Program-made: the position numbers and the translations under genes
Notes under the pieces: generated by a model
Database searches by the model: none
Told to the model about the DNA's origin: nothing
Seen by the model: the letters and a program-made list of their open reading frames with translations, nothing else
Assembly (NCBI RefSeq): GCF_008056315.1
Contig: NZ_VRKQ01000024.1
Span: 1-64,000, forward strand
Direction of reading: 5' to 3'
Length of the DNA: 64,000 nucleotides
From: Seonamhaeicola maritimus
GTDB taxonomy: Bacteria; Bacteroidota; Bacteroidia; Flavobacteriales; Flavobacteriaceae
Shown here: piece after piece, positions 30,144 to 39,788 of the stretch
Layout of the letters: each line of letters begins with the position of its first letter
Numbering within the stretch: position 1 is the stretch's first letter

Positions 30144-31004
30144 CTATTTAATAGCTTTCAAGCTTAAATCCATATTATGCACAGAATGAGTTAAAGCTCC
30201 GCATGAAATATAATTAACTCCACACTCCGCATAATGTCTAATAGTAGTTTCATTGATATTACCTGAAGATTCCGTTAAGCACTTATCTCCAATTAATTCA
30301 ACAGCTTTTCTAGTATCTTCGTAATCAAAGTTATCAAGTAATATTCGGTATACACCTTCATTTCTTAAAATCTCCTCAACTTCACTTAAATTTCTGGCCT
30401 CAACCATTATTTTCAAATCCTTCCCTGTTTCCTTTAAATAAATTTTAGAAGTCTCAATGGCTTTTGTTATACCTCCAGCAAAATCTATATGATTATCTTT
30501 TAACATTATCATATCATATAACGCAAACCTATGATTTTCTCCACCACCTAGCTTCACTGCCCATTTTTCTAAAACTCTAATTCCTGGAGTTGTTTTTCTG
30601 GTATCTAAAATTTTGGTATTTGTACCTTTCACTAAATTAACAAACATTCTTGTTTTAGTAGCAATTGCACTCATACGCTGCATAGAGTTAAGAACCGCGC
30701 GTTCAGCTTTTAAAATAGATTGTGATGGCCCTTCAACATACATGACAACATCCCCATAGGTAACTTCTGTTCCATCTTCTATACGAACATCTAATTTTAA
30801 GTTTTTATCAACATATGCGAAAATTTTCTTCGCAAAGTTAACCCCGCCAATAACCCCTTTATCTTTTACTAGAAGTTTAGCTTTACCTCTAGCATTCTCA
30901 GGAATGCATGCTAACGAACTATGATCGCCGTCTCCAACATCCTCTCTAATAGCATTTGCAATAATAGCTCTAACTTCTTGATCAAACTGCTCTTGTGTAA
31001 TCAT
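30144..31004 (-). CDS. nadC: Nicotinate-nucleotide diphosphorylase (carboxylating)
   Basis: 286 residues, full length. The active-site block TRKTTPGIRVLEKWAVKLGG and the ENHRFALYDMIMLKDNHI block are intact; the C-terminal YISCGALTHS motif closes the barrel. It makes nicotinate mononucleotide from quinolinate and PRPP in de novo NAD synthesis. First gene of the nadC-yihY-priA run, divergent from rlmH. nadA and nadB are not in the window. Confidence 0.97.
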   Translation of the reverse strand: MITQEQFDQEVRAIIANAIREDVGDGDHSSLACIPENARGKAKLLVKDKGVIGGVNFAKKIFAYVDKNLKLDVRIEDGTEVTYGDVVMYVEGPSQSILKAERAVLNSMQRMSAIATKTRMFVNLVKGTNTKILDTRKTTPGIRVLEKWAVKLGGGENHRFALYDMIMLKDNHIDFAGGITKAIETSKIYLKETGKDLKIMVEARNLSEVEEILRNEGVYRILLDNFDYEDTRKAVELIGDKCLTESSGNINETTIRHYAECGVNYISCGALTHSVHNMDLSLKAIK

Positions 31005-31132
31005 AATTTTTTGTTGATTTGCAACAAAAATAATAAATAGATTTACTTTTTTAAATTTTAGATTTGCGAATTTTCCATTTTTTTGAATATTAAATGAATA
31101 TTTCGTAAATAGTAAACAGTATTTTTGATTTT

Positions 31133-31606
31133 ATGACTATAAAACTAATTGCAATTGGCAAAACAGATAATAATGAACTACAGGCACTTATAAATAATTA
31201 CACTAAAAGATTGGGCTTTTATATTAAGTTTTCTTTTGAAATTATTCCTGATTTAAAAAAAGTAAAAAATTTAAGTGAAGAACAACAAAAACAGAAAGAA
31301 GGTGAACTTATTTTAAGTAAAACAAGCAATTCTGACTCTTTAATACTGTTGGACGAAAATGGCAAACAGTTTAATTCTGTGGAATTCTCAACTTACCTTC
31401 AAAAACATATGAACTCCGGTATTAAACAACTTGTATTTGTTATTGGAGGTCCTTACGGATTTTCTGAAGACGTTTATAGAAGAGCCAACGGAAAAATATC
31501 ATTATCTAAAATGACGTTTTCACATCAAATGGTAAGGTTGTTTTTTATTGAGCAGTTGTATAGAGGTTTTACCATATTAAAAAATGAACCTTATCACCAT
31601 AGATAA
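31133..31606 (+). CDS. rlmH: 23S rRNA pseudouridine-1915 N3-methyltransferase
   Basis: 157 residues, the whole SPOUT-class enzyme. The SAM-binding knot is visible as FVIGGPYGFSEDVYRRA, KISLSKMTFSHQMVRL and the conserved C-terminal YRGFTILKNEPYHHR. It methylates pseudouridine 1915 of 23S rRNA on 70S ribosomes. Single gene; an inverted repeat overlaps its last codons. Confidence 0.97.
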   Translation: MTIKLIAIGKTDNNELQALINNYTKRLGFYIKFSFEIIPDLKKVKNLSEEQQKQKEGELILSKTSNSDSLILLDENGKQFNSVEFSTYLQKHMNSGIKQLVFVIGGPYGFSEDVYRRANGKISLSKMTFSHQMVRLFFIEQLYRGFTILKNEPYHHR

Positions 31607-31634
31607 TTAGAATCTAATTTAAATAGTGATAAGG
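31589..31634. repeat. Inverted repeat over the rlmH stop codon
   Basis: CCTTATCAC (31589-31597) and GTGATAAGG (31626-31634) pair perfectly, and an inner TAGAT/ATCTA pair can stack. The T-run of a normal terminator is missing, so it may be a weak terminator or an mRNA-stabilising hairpin between convergent rlmH and hpf. Confidence 0.4.
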
Positions 31635-31654
31635 CTCAAATAAAATATTAGCTT

Positions 31655-31954
31655 TTAATGGCTATTAAAAACCTGCTTACGTTTTTTAAGCTGAGTTTCT
31701 AAATCTTTAATGGTTCGTTTAACTGCTTCTTCATATTGATCTTCATTTGATCTAGCAAAAATTCTTGGTCCAGGAACACTTAATTCAATCTTACAAATCT
31801 TTCCCTTTTGTTTTGCGTTTTGCTCAACTTCAAAATGAACTTCGGCTTTAATAATCCAATCAAATTTTTTATGAAGATTATTTAATTTTTCCGTTACGTA
31901 ATCGTTCATAGCCTCACTATTTCCTATATGAACGTATTGAATGTTTATTGTCAT
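31655..31954 (-). CDS. hpf: Ribosome hibernation/HPF-like factor, short form
   Basis: 99 residues, short HPF type without the C-terminal dimerisation domain of long HPF. MTINIQYVHIGNSEAMNDYV and the EVHFEVEQNAKQKGKICKIEL segment fit the ribosome-associated HPF/RaiA fold. The C-terminus is basic (KKRKQV). It binds the decoding region of idle ribosomes. TAAATTTG just upstream on the minus strand is a good -7 box. Confidence 0.9.
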   Translation of the reverse strand: MTINIQYVHIGNSEAMNDYVTEKLNNLHKKFDWIIKAEVHFEVEQNAKQKGKICKIELSVPGPRIFARSNEDQYEEAVKRTIKDLETQLKKRKQVFNSH

Positions 31955-32021
31955 ACCATTTATCTTTTATCTATTTCAAATTTAATTTAGTTCTATTTTT
32001 TTAAAGATGATTTTTATCATA

Positions 32022-32573
32022 TTAGAACCAGTTTTTTAAAACTTTTTCTGCACTATTCACCATAATTTCTTGCCCCAAAATATTGGGATGCAATCCATCA
32101 TTCATGAAATGTTGTTTTTTCATCCCTTTTGAAAAATCAATATACGGAAGCTCTTTAAGTCTACAAAATTTAATCAATCTTGCCTGAAAACTTCTAACAC
32201 ATTCTGCATAGTCTTCATCAACTAAATTAGGTTCATTAAGATTTAGAAAAGGTATTGGAATTCCAACGAAACATTCTATATTTTCATGCTTAGCATGTCT
32301 TACCATTGCATTAATATTGGCTACTATTTCTTCATCTTTTAACCCGTACCACAAATCGTTTGTTCCTCCGGTAATTAATATATGAGTAGGGTGTTCTTCA
32401 AGCACTTTATTAAAACGACTCAACATACCGTTTGTTGTATCCCCATTAATACCAAAATTTAGAACTTCAATCTTTAACTTTTCTTCTAAAAGTTTTGTCC
32501 ATTTATTTTCTTCTGGAATTTCATAACCAAAAGTAATACTATCTCCAACACATGCTAACTTTTTAAGACTCAT
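32022..32573 (-). CDS. SGNH/GDSL-type esterase
   Basis: 183 residues from ATG 32573, preferred over an in-frame TTG at 32588 because the ATG gives the normal short lead into block I and follows TTAGG. Block I ACVGDSITFGYE has the nucleophile Ser, block II GINGDTTNGML the oxyanion Gly, block III TGGTNDLW the Asn, and block V DGLHPNILG the Asp-His pair. No signal peptide, so cytoplasmic. This layout resembles TAP/arylesterase-like hydrolases that cleave acyl or thioester groups. It starts 7 bases after the acyl-CoA ligase stop codon, so the two are very likely co-translated and may act on the same acyl compounds. Confidence 0.92.
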   Translation of the reverse strand: MSLKKLACVGDSITFGYEIPEENKWTKLLEEKLKIEVLNFGINGDTTNGMLSRFNKVLEEHPTHILITGGTNDLWYGLKDEEIVANINAMVRHAKHENIECFVGIPIPFLNLNEPNLVDEDYAECVRSFQARLIKFCRLKELPYIDFSKGMKKQHFMNDGLHPNILGQEIMVNSAEKVLKNWF

Positions 32574-32580
32574 ACCTAAT

Positions 32581-34221
32581 TTATTCAAAAATTACTGTAT
32601 TATTCATTTTAAACCACTCTATATAAAAAGCTTTATGAATCTTCTCTATACTATTTCTTTTAACCTTTAATGTAGGAGTTAACAAACCATTATCTACACT
32701 CCACTCTTCTTTCATAATAATAATCTTTTCAATTTTCTCATGGTTCTCAAGTGTTGGATTCATTTGGGCAACCGTCTCTTTTAAACTTTCAATTAATTTA
32801 TCTTTTTGCTTTGCTTTTCCCAATTCAGAAAGAGTTATTAAAACAATAGGTTGCGGAATACCAGACCCTACTACACAGACTTGTTCAATATCTGTGTTTT
32901 TAGATATTATCAGCTCCATATAAGAAGGTGAAATATACTTTCCTTTATCTGTTTTAAACTGGTCTTTAACCCGCCCCGTAATACTTAAAAATCCATCATG
33001 ATCAAATTCACCAATATCCCCCGTTTTTAGGTAACCTTCATCATCAAAAACCTCTGCAGTTAAATCGGGCGCTTTATAATACCCTTTCATAAGACAATTG
33101 TTTTTGATACAAATTTCACCTTCAGCAGAAAGCTTAGCATTTACATTATTTAAAGTCTTCCCAACTGTGCCTATTCTATTATCTATAGGTGTATTGAAAT
33201 GAGACACACAGCAATCTTCCGTCATTCCGTAACCTTGCATAATACGAATATCCAAAGATTGAAACCATTCTATCAAACTGGGCGCAATAGGAGCTGCTGC
33301 TGAACAAACTATGTGTGCATCTCTTAAACCTAATTTTTTCTTTAATTTATTCTTTAAAAGTTTATTAATCAACGGTATTTTTAGTAAAACATTTAGTTTG
33401 CTTTGTGGTAAACTCTCTAATATTTTCTCTCTAAATTTTGTCCAAATTCTTGGAACTGCAAAAAAGGCATGAGGTTGAGTTTTTTCTAATTCTGATGCAA
33501 AAGTATCTATTGAATGTATAAAGAAAATAGTTCCTCCTAGTGACATACCAGCATTAATCATGACTCTTTCCGCAACATGAGCCAAGGGTAAATATGAAAA
33601 CACTCTTAAGTGCTGAGGTAAATTAAATATTGGTGGTAATATATGAGAGCTTTCCATAAAATTGCTCACCGTATGCATTACTCCTTTTGGCGTACCCGTT
33701 GTACCGGAGGTATAAATAATAGTATGTAATGCTTCAGGAATTTGCCTGTTCAAAACTTGTAAAGGTTCATTTTCTTCTACTAAATTCTCCCATAAATCAC
33801 CTCCTGATTCACCGTATAAGTTAACGCTTATAATTGGTATGTCTTGAACACCTTCCTTCTGCGTATCAAAATTATCAAGCTTTCCTACAATAATAGCTTT
33901 AGACTCACTATGCTCCAAAATACGATTTATAGAATTGGCATTAAGCGTTGGATAAATGGGTATAGAAACAAAACCACACATCATTATGGCTAAATCTGCT
34001 AATACCCAATGCGCACAATTCTTTGACAAAATAGCCACATGATCGCCTTCAACTAAATTATATGCTTTTAAGGCCGAAGCCATTCTTCTAGCCTCCTCTC
34101 CAGCCTCTTTATATGTAAAACTTATTGTTTTATTCGCAATTGGCTGGTTTAAAAAAACTAAACTAGGAGCATTACTTTCCCAATGCAAGAAAGCTTCAAG
34201 AGGTGAATTAAATTTTAGCAT
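32581..34221 (-). CDS. Long-chain acyl-CoA synthetase (AMP-binding)
   Basis: 546 residues. The AMP-binding P-loop IYTSGTTGTPKGVMHT, MQGYGMTEDCCVS, and the hinge/lid YLKTGDIGEFDHDGFL-SITGRVKDQFKT with the lysine-containing C-terminal domain place it in the LC-FACS family. It activates fatty acids with ATP and CoA in the cytoplasm or at the inner membrane. It is the middle gene of a possible operon with a small secreted protein upstream and the SGNH esterase downstream. Exact chain length is not predictable. Confidence 0.95.
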   Translation of the reverse strand: MLKFNSPLEAFLHWESNAPSLVFLNQPIANKTISFTYKEAGEEARRMASALKAYNLVEGDHVAILSKNCAHWVLADLAIMMCGFVSIPIYPTLNANSINRILEHSESKAIIVGKLDNFDTQKEGVQDIPIISVNLYGESGGDLWENLVEENEPLQVLNRQIPEALHTIIYTSGTTGTPKGVMHTVSNFMESSHILPPIFNLPQHLRVFSYLPLAHVAERVMINAGMSLGGTIFFIHSIDTFASELEKTQPHAFFAVPRIWTKFREKILESLPQSKLNVLLKIPLINKLLKNKLKKKLGLRDAHIVCSAAAPIAPSLIEWFQSLDIRIMQGYGMTEDCCVSHFNTPIDNRIGTVGKTLNNVNAKLSAEGEICIKNNCLMKGYYKAPDLTAEVFDDEGYLKTGDIGEFDHDGFLSITGRVKDQFKTDKGKYISPSYMELIISKNTDIEQVCVVGSGIPQPIVLITLSELGKAKQKDKLIESLKETVAQMNPTLENHEKIEKIIIMKEEWSVDNGLLTPTLKVKRNSIEKIHKAFYIEWFKMNNTVIFE

Positions 34222-34229
34222 TTAAAAAA

Positions 34230-34625
34230 TTAATATTCTACTACAATAGAGGTGTCATGATGTTTTTTAGAACCAACGTTATAGTCATGTTCAAAAAGAA
34301 GGATTCTTTTAAACCTGCCTTTAAAAACCTTAGCGTAATATTCTATTTCTTCTATTGAAGCCGCATTATAGTGAACTTCTTCCTTTTTATTGTTTACAAT
34401 TCCGTAAACCGAAACCTGATATATATTCTTTCCTTTAGAGCTTTTAAAGCTAGTTGAAAAATTGACTTTATTTACCTTGAACGGAAAATCTTTACCAGGG
34501 CTCTCTGTGGATCTGTAAAATACATTTTCATACATTCCCTTAGGGCTAACCCCTCTAATGTTCTTGTTTTGAGCATAAGAAGAACAAAACAAAAAAAGAA
34601 AAATAACTACTATTATTTTTTTCAT
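34230..34625 (-). CDS. Small secreted protein of unknown function
   Basis: 131 residues with a clear signal peptide (KKIIVVIFLFLFCSSYAQ). The mature part is basic, rich in Lys, Tyr and Asn, and has no cysteine. No family recognised. It ends 8 bases before the acyl-CoA ligase start on the same strand, so it may be co-transcribed with the ligase and esterase genes. A small alpha/beta periplasmic or surface protein seems likely from composition alone. Confidence 0.75.
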   Translation of the reverse strand: MKKIIVVIFLFLFCSSYAQNKNIRGVSPKGMYENVFYRSTESPGKDFPFKVNKVNFSTSFKSSKGKNIYQVSVYGIVNNKKEEVHYNAASIEEIEYYAKVFKGRFKRILLFEHDYNVGSKKHHDTSIVVEY

Positions 34626-34709
34626 AACTTGATATTATTTTTGAGTTGTTAGTAGATAAATCTAATTAAAAAAATTAACTATACTATAATTGATAATTTA
34701 AATTCCCTC

Positions 34710-36284
34710 TCAAATGCTATTCAATTCTAAATCAACTTCTTTTACTAAGGCGTCATCTTTTAACAGTAAAGCAGTTTTTTTAATTCCTTTTAATGGCACT
34801 AATCGTTTTGGTCCTTTTTTCAAGGCACCCTTGTACATTTGAACAGCTTCCTCATACCTTCCTTGAGATAGAAGAAACTCAGCATACAATTCTTTTGTGG
34901 GTTTGGTAATTGATGGCGGACCATAACTATAGCTTAATTTATCCTCTAAACTAACTGATTCTGCTAAAAGGTCATTAGCCTTTTTTAAATCATTGTGCAT
35001 CCAAGAGCGTAATGCCATTAGTTGTAATTTGAATACTTCGGACTCATCAATATCCGATTCACTAGGCATTGACCTATTAACAGAAGCACATACAGAAAAT
35101 CCACTCTCAATATTTTGCATTAACAAAGCTTCACCCTTAATCTTAGCACTCAAACTATCAATCACAAAATCTATCTGTTTTTTATTATTGGTTTTGAAAG
35201 CTTTCATCCCCTCCAGAAAGTATTTTTTTGCTTTAAGGCTAATATTAAAGCCAGAATCATCAATTTCAATATTTGCTATATCATGATCCCAAAGGTCTGT
35301 TTCAGCTAAAAATGTACTTTTTAAAAACAGAAGATGGACTCTTGCCCTTCTTGACGGTGTTTCTCTGGAATAGGTCTGCATATCAAAAACCATTTTTTCT
35401 GCTTTTTCTAATTCTTCCTTCTGCAGGTATCCATATTCCAACCAATGATAAGCGTGATACCCTCTAGCATCATTATCAAGTTCTTTTGCTTTCATTCTAT
35501 TTACACTTGCTCCGTAAGAGTCAATATTAGAAGCAATAACTCTATCCCACATTCCTAAAGCCACAAATATATGTGATGGCATATGCAATGCATGACTTGC
35601 ATCCGGCGCCACTTTAGAATATGAATTTGCTGCATCAAGTGCCAACTCAGCATGATCTGGGTCGTCATAAGAATGAATTAAATAATGTAATGCACCTGGG
35701 TGTTTAGCATTCTCTTTTAGAATTTTTTTCGCAATATCAGCCCCTAAACCATAAATAGAGTCATTTCTTCCTTCTGATGCTGAAGCCAATAAAGACAAAG
35801 CGTAAAAAGCCGCCACCTCATGATTATCTGGATACTTACTGTTAAGTGCTTTCATGTATTTCATGTAATCCTGATCACGTTCATTTTTTGGCGTCTTTGG
35901 CTTATACAATAGCTCGACTGCCTCTAACAAATCTCTTTCTAATGAAGTTAGATTAGTTGTCTCTTTTAGCTCACCAATTTTTTGAACTGCAGCATATCCT
36001 TCTTCATAATTTTGTCCTCTCCACAAACCATGATTAAAAGTCATTGCCTCTCCCCAAAAAGCCATGGCCAAGGTAGAATCAATTTCTTGAGCCTTTAAAA
36101 ATGCTTCTCTGGCATCTTCATATTCAAAACTATGCAGTAACAACAGACCTTTTTCAAAGTGTGGTATAGCATTTTCATTTCCGCTTACTTCTAAATTAAC
36201 AACTCCCAAATAATCTATTTTCTTTTTGTCTTTCTTACAAGAAACAACTACAATAACTATCAAAAAAAATAAAATTCTTTGCAT
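34710..36284 (-). CDS. TPR-repeat lipoprotein
   Basis: 524 residues. The N-terminus is a lipoprotein signal with lipobox VVVS-C (Cys16), followed by a Lys-rich stretch; position +2 is Lys. TPR-like helices are seen from about residue 40 (HFEKGLLLLHSFEYEDAREAF) and again near the C-terminus (LLSQGRYEEAVQMYKGALKKG). The middle contains histidine-rich HYLIHSYDDPDHAEL and SHALHMPSHIFVALG, typical of a tetratricopeptide family common in marine Bacteroidota and of unknown role. Single gene, divergent from rdgB. Confidence 0.88.
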   Translation of the reverse strand: MQRILFFLIVIVVVSCKKDKKKIDYLGVVNLEVSGNENAIPHFEKGLLLLHSFEYEDAREAFLKAQEIDSTLAMAFWGEAMTFNHGLWRGQNYEEGYAAVQKIGELKETTNLTSLERDLLEAVELLYKPKTPKNERDQDYMKYMKALNSKYPDNHEVAAFYALSLLASASEGRNDSIYGLGADIAKKILKENAKHPGALHYLIHSYDDPDHAELALDAANSYSKVAPDASHALHMPSHIFVALGMWDRVIASNIDSYGASVNRMKAKELDNDARGYHAYHWLEYGYLQKEELEKAEKMVFDMQTYSRETPSRRARVHLLFLKSTFLAETDLWDHDIANIEIDDSGFNISLKAKKYFLEGMKAFKTNNKKQIDFVIDSLSAKIKGEALLMQNIESGFSVCASVNRSMPSESDIDESEVFKLQLMALRSWMHNDLKKANDLLAESVSLEDKLSYSYGPPSITKPTKELYAEFLLSQGRYEEAVQMYKGALKKGPKRLVPLKGIKKTALLLKDDALVKEVDLELNSI

Positions 36285-36433
36285 ACTAATAATTTAAATT
36301 AAAAAGAAAAACATGGTTGGATTGGGAAAGTGTTCTGTCTAAAGATAGTTAAAATTTCAAACTATATTAAAACTTCACTTTAAACAAGTATTTATATACT
36401 TTTGCTTTTAATTTAAACAACATGACTTTTATG

Positions 36434-37003
36434 GAACTTGTTTTTGCAACTAATAATTCTAATAAAATTAAAGAAGTACAGGCATTAATACCTAAGCATA
36501 TTAAGCTCTTAGGTTTAAAAGATATTGGCTGCTTTGAAGATATTCCGGAAACCCAAAACACCATAGATGGTAACGCAAAACAAAAAGCTGAATACGTAAA
36601 AACTAATTATGGTTATAACTGTTTTGCAGATGATACTGGGCTTGAAGTTGATGCTTTAAACGGTGCTCCAGGAGTATATTCGGCAAGATTTGCAGGGGTA
36701 CAAAGAAATGCGCAAGACAACATAAATAAACTGTTAGATGATTTAATAAATGTAGAAAACCGAAATGCACAGTTTAAAACAGTTATTGCTCTATGCATAA
36801 ACAACAAACTACAAACATTCACAGGAATATGCGAAGGATTCATTACTAAAACCAAATATGGGGAAAAGGGTTTTGGTTATGACCCCATTTTTAAACCAAA
36901 TAATTATAAAGAAACCTTTGCAGAAATGGAATTGAGTTTAAAAAATAGAATTGGTCATAGAGGAAAGGCAGTTAAACAATTAGTCGATTTTTTAAATTCT
37001 TAA
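36434..37003 (+). CDS. rdgB: dITP/XTP pyrophosphatase (RdgB/HAM1)
   Basis: 189 residues from ATG 36434 (MELVFATNNSNKIKEVQ); ATG 36422 would add four residues. Family motifs: NTIDGNAKQKAEYV, CFADDTGLEVDALNG, PGVYSARFAG, GFGYDPIF and the C-terminal HRGKAV. It removes non-canonical purine triphosphates such as ITP and XTP from the nucleotide pool. TACTTTTG at 36397-36404 is a good -7 box. Confidence 0.97.
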   Translation, partial: ELVFATNNSNKIKEVQALIPKHIKLLGLKDIGCFEDIPETQNTIDGNAKQKAEYVKTNYGYNCFADDTGLEVDALNGAPGVYSARFAGVQRNAQDNINKLLDDLINVENRNAQFKTVIALCINNKLQTFTGICEGFITKTKYGEKGFGYDPIFKPNNYKETFAEMELSLKNRIGHRGKAVKQLVDFLNS

Positions 37004-37076
37004 ACCTATAGTAAATAGCCTTACAAAAATCAGCCATCTTGTTGGCTGTTAATATTCTTTATGTTACTTTTAATCT

Positions 37077-39299
37077 ATGATGACAGCGGAAGATATTGAA
37101 ATTGAAAATGCAGCCATAACCAGAGCCTACAAAGAACTATTACAGGTAAGTTATACAACCCTTTCTAATGATGATAAAAAATTAATTAGAAGTGCTTTTG
37201 AAGTTGCTATGGATGGTCATAAAGACCAACGTAGAAAATCGGGTGAAGCATATATTTTTCATCCTCTGGCGGTTGCCAAAATAGTTGCCCAAGAAATTGG
37301 TTTAGATGGCACCTCAATTGCTGCAGCTTTATTACATGATGTTGTTGAAGACAGTCCTGAATACACTGTTAAGGACATCGAAAAACGCTTCGGAAAAACA
37401 GTTGCCACAATTGTTGATGGACTTACCAAAATATCCTCTTTGAGTAAAGAAAAAGACATGGATGTGTCTTTACAAGCAGAGAACTTTAGGAAAATGCTGC
37501 TTACCCTTAATGATGATGTTAGAGTTATCATTATTAAAATTGCCGACCGCCTTCACAATATGCAGACAATGGACTCTATGCGTCCGGATAAACAGGAAAA
37601 AATAGCATCTGAAACGCTGTACATATATGCGCCATTGGCTCATAGAATAGGATTGTATAACATTAAAACTGAACTTGAAGATTTAGGGTTAAAATACACA
37701 GAACCCGATGTTTACCTAGACATCTTAAGTAAAATTAAAGACAGTAAAGAAGAACAAGATGAATACATTAAACAGTTCAGTAGTGTTATTCAAAAATCCT
37801 TAGATAAAGAACAATTTGATTATACTATTAAGGGACGTCCGAAGTCTATCTTTTCGATTAAAAAGAAAATGAAGAATCAAGGAGTTTCGTTTGATGAAGT
37901 ATATGACAAGTTTGCCATAAGAATAATTTATAAAAGTGATATAGAAAATGAAAAGTTCTTTGCTTGGAAAATATATTCCATAGTTACTGATCATTTTAGA
38001 CCAAACCCTATTAGGTTGAGAGATTGGATATCTTCACCTAAATCTACTGGTTACGAAGCTCTGCATATTACTGTAATGGGACCAAAAGGTCGTTGGGTTG
38101 AAGTACAAATAAGAAGTGAGCGTATGAATGAAATAGCCGAAAAAGGTTATGCTGCTCATTATAAATATAAACAAGGCAATGAAAAGGAAGACAACCTAGA
38201 AACTTGGATTAACAGACTACAAGAAGCCCTTGAAAACCCAGAAACTAATGCTGTAGATTTTGTAGAGCAATTCAAGTTAAACCTTTACTCAAAAGAAATA
38301 TTTGTGTTCACACCTCGGGGTGACTTAAAATCTTTACCAAAAGGAGCAACTGCCTTAGATTTTGCATTTAGTATTCATACTGAGGTTGGGATGAAAACAA
38401 GAGGAGCTAAAGTTAACGGAAAACTAGTTCCACTAAGTCATGAATTAGTGAGTGGTGACCAAGTAGACATATTAACTTCTGAAAGTGCTAAACCTAATTC
38501 AAACTGGCTAGATTACACATCCACTGCAAGAGCTAGAAGTAAAATAAAATCAGCGCTAAGAGAAGATAAAAAACGTATTGGTGAAGAAGGCAAAGAAATT
38601 CTTAGAAGAAAGCTTAAGCAACTTAAAATAACTCTTAATGAGGCATCTATTAATGAGCTTGTTAACTTCTTCAAACTTAAAACAAGTTTAGATTTATTTT
38701 ATAGAGTTGGCATAGGAACTATAGACAATTCTATGCTTAAAAACTTTGCTGCTTCTAGAAGTAATGCCTTAATGAGTTTTATTAAAAACAAAATTAAAAG
38801 GAAGGCTACTGTTAGTAAAGAGGATATTGAAAAAGAAGAAGTTACAGCTAACTATGACTCACTTGTTTTTGGTAGAGAAGAAGAAAAATTAGATTATAAA
38901 ATTTCAAATTGTTGTAACCCTATTCCTGGTGATCAAGTATTTGGGTTTTTAACGGTTTCTGATGGCATTAAAGTTCATAAAAAGAATTGCCCTAATGCAG
39001 TAAGTTTACAATCTAATTATGCCTATAGAATCATGACCGCCAAATGGGTTGATTCATCTCAAACAGAATTTTTAGCAAAAATTGCTATTTCGGGTATCGA
39101 TCATATTGGGCTTGTTAATGAAATTACTCAAGTGATTTCATCTAATATGAATGTGAACATGAAGACGCTAAGTTTTGAAAGTGATGACGGTCTTTTTTCA
39201 GGAAAAATCCACCTGGTTGTAAAGAACAACACCATTATAAAAAAGCTCATTGAGAAACTTAAAAAAATTAATGGTATAGATAAGGTTACTAGAGTGTAA
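37077..39299 (+). CDS. Bifunctional (p)ppGpp synthetase/hydrolase, RelA/SpoT family
   Basis: 740 residues. HD hydrolase domain (about 45-200) with FHPLAVAK and LLHDVVEDSPEYT; synthetase domain (about 240-370) with GRPKSIFSIKKKM, RLRDWISSPKSTGYEALH and VEVQIRSERM; TGS domain (about 405-465, IFVFTPRGDLKSLPKGATAL); a helical and zinc-finger-like region with NCCNPIPGDQV; C-terminal ACT domain (about 665-740). All domains for the stringent response alarmone enzyme are present and both active sites look intact. Upstream TTG and TACTTTTA with a 20-base gap may be its promoter. Confidence 0.97.
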   Translation: MMTAEDIEIENAAITRAYKELLQVSYTTLSNDDKKLIRSAFEVAMDGHKDQRRKSGEAYIFHPLAVAKIVAQEIGLDGTSIAAALLHDVVEDSPEYTVKDIEKRFGKTVATIVDGLTKISSLSKEKDMDVSLQAENFRKMLLTLNDDVRVIIIKIADRLHNMQTMDSMRPDKQEKIASETLYIYAPLAHRIGLYNIKTELEDLGLKYTEPDVYLDILSKIKDSKEEQDEYIKQFSSVIQKSLDKEQFDYTIKGRPKSIFSIKKKMKNQGVSFDEVYDKFAIRIIYKSDIENEKFFAWKIYSIVTDHFRPNPIRLRDWISSPKSTGYEALHITVMGPKGRWVEVQIRSERMNEIAEKGYAAHYKYKQGNEKEDNLETWINRLQEALENPETNAVDFVEQFKLNLYSKEIFVFTPRGDLKSLPKGATALDFAFSIHTEVGMKTRGAKVNGKLVPLSHELVSGDQVDILTSESAKPNSNWLDYTSTARARSKIKSALREDKKRIGEEGKEILRRKLKQLKITLNEASINELVNFFKLKTSLDLFYRVGIGTIDNSMLKNFAASRSNALMSFIKNKIKRKATVSKEDIEKEEVTANYDSLVFGREEEKLDYKISNCCNPIPGDQVFGFLTVSDGIKVHKKNCPNAVSLQSNYAYRIMTAKWVDSSQTEFLAKIAISGIDHIGLVNEITQVISSNMNVNMKTLSFESDDGLFSGKIHLVVKNNTIIKKLIEKLKKINGIDKVTRV

Positions 39300-39325
39300 A
39301 AAAAGTGTAAATTTGCGACGCAATT

Positions 39326-39778
39326 ATGAATGCGAAGACAGATACTAAGAATCAAGAGATAGTTAAAAGTGTATTTACCAGCTTTTTAGAAAGCAACGGA
39401 CATCGTAAAACACCCGAACGCTACGCTATACTTCAAGAAATCTATAATAACAAAGAACATTTTGATATAGAGTCTCTATATCTTAATATGAAAAATAAAA
39501 AATATAGAGTTTCTCGTGCTACGCTTTATAATACTATAGAATTACTTCTTGAATGTGGTTTAGTTAGAAAACATCAGTTTGGTCAAAATCAAGCACATTA
39601 TGAAAAATCATATTTCGATAAACAACATGATCATGTTATCTTAACTGATACCGGTGAAGTTATCGAGTTTTGCGATCCAAGAATTCAATCAATAAAAAAA
39701 ACTATCGAAGAAGTTTTCGATATCGAAATTAATAACCATTCACTTTATTTCTACGGAAATAGAAAATCAACCAAATAA
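39326..39778 (+). CDS. Fur-family metalloregulator
   Basis: 150 residues. Winged helix with [15 protein letters not shown] and the recognition helix [19 protein letters not shown]; dimerisation and metal region with [18 protein letters not shown]. No C-terminal CxxC zinc pair is present. The protein may respond to iron, zinc or peroxide; the sequence alone does not decide between Fur, Zur and PerR. It starts 26 bases after the RelA/SpoT stop, with its own -7 box TAAATTTG at 39308-39315, and ends 10 bases before purA. Confidence 0.93.
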   Translation: MNAKTDTKNQEIVKSVFTSFLESNGHRKTPERYAILQEIYNNKEHFDIESLYLNMKNKKYRVSRATLYNTIELLLECGLVRKHQFGQNQAHYEKSYFDKQHDHVILTDTGEVIEFCDPRIQSIKKTIEEVFDIEINNHSLYFYGNRKSTK

Positions 39779-39788
39779 TTAATTTACA

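Noticed and set aside
37030-37048. Hairpin CAGCCA/TGGCTG after rdgB as a terminator
   Set aside because: No T-run follows, and the stretch overlaps a plausible promoter for the RelA/SpoT gene.
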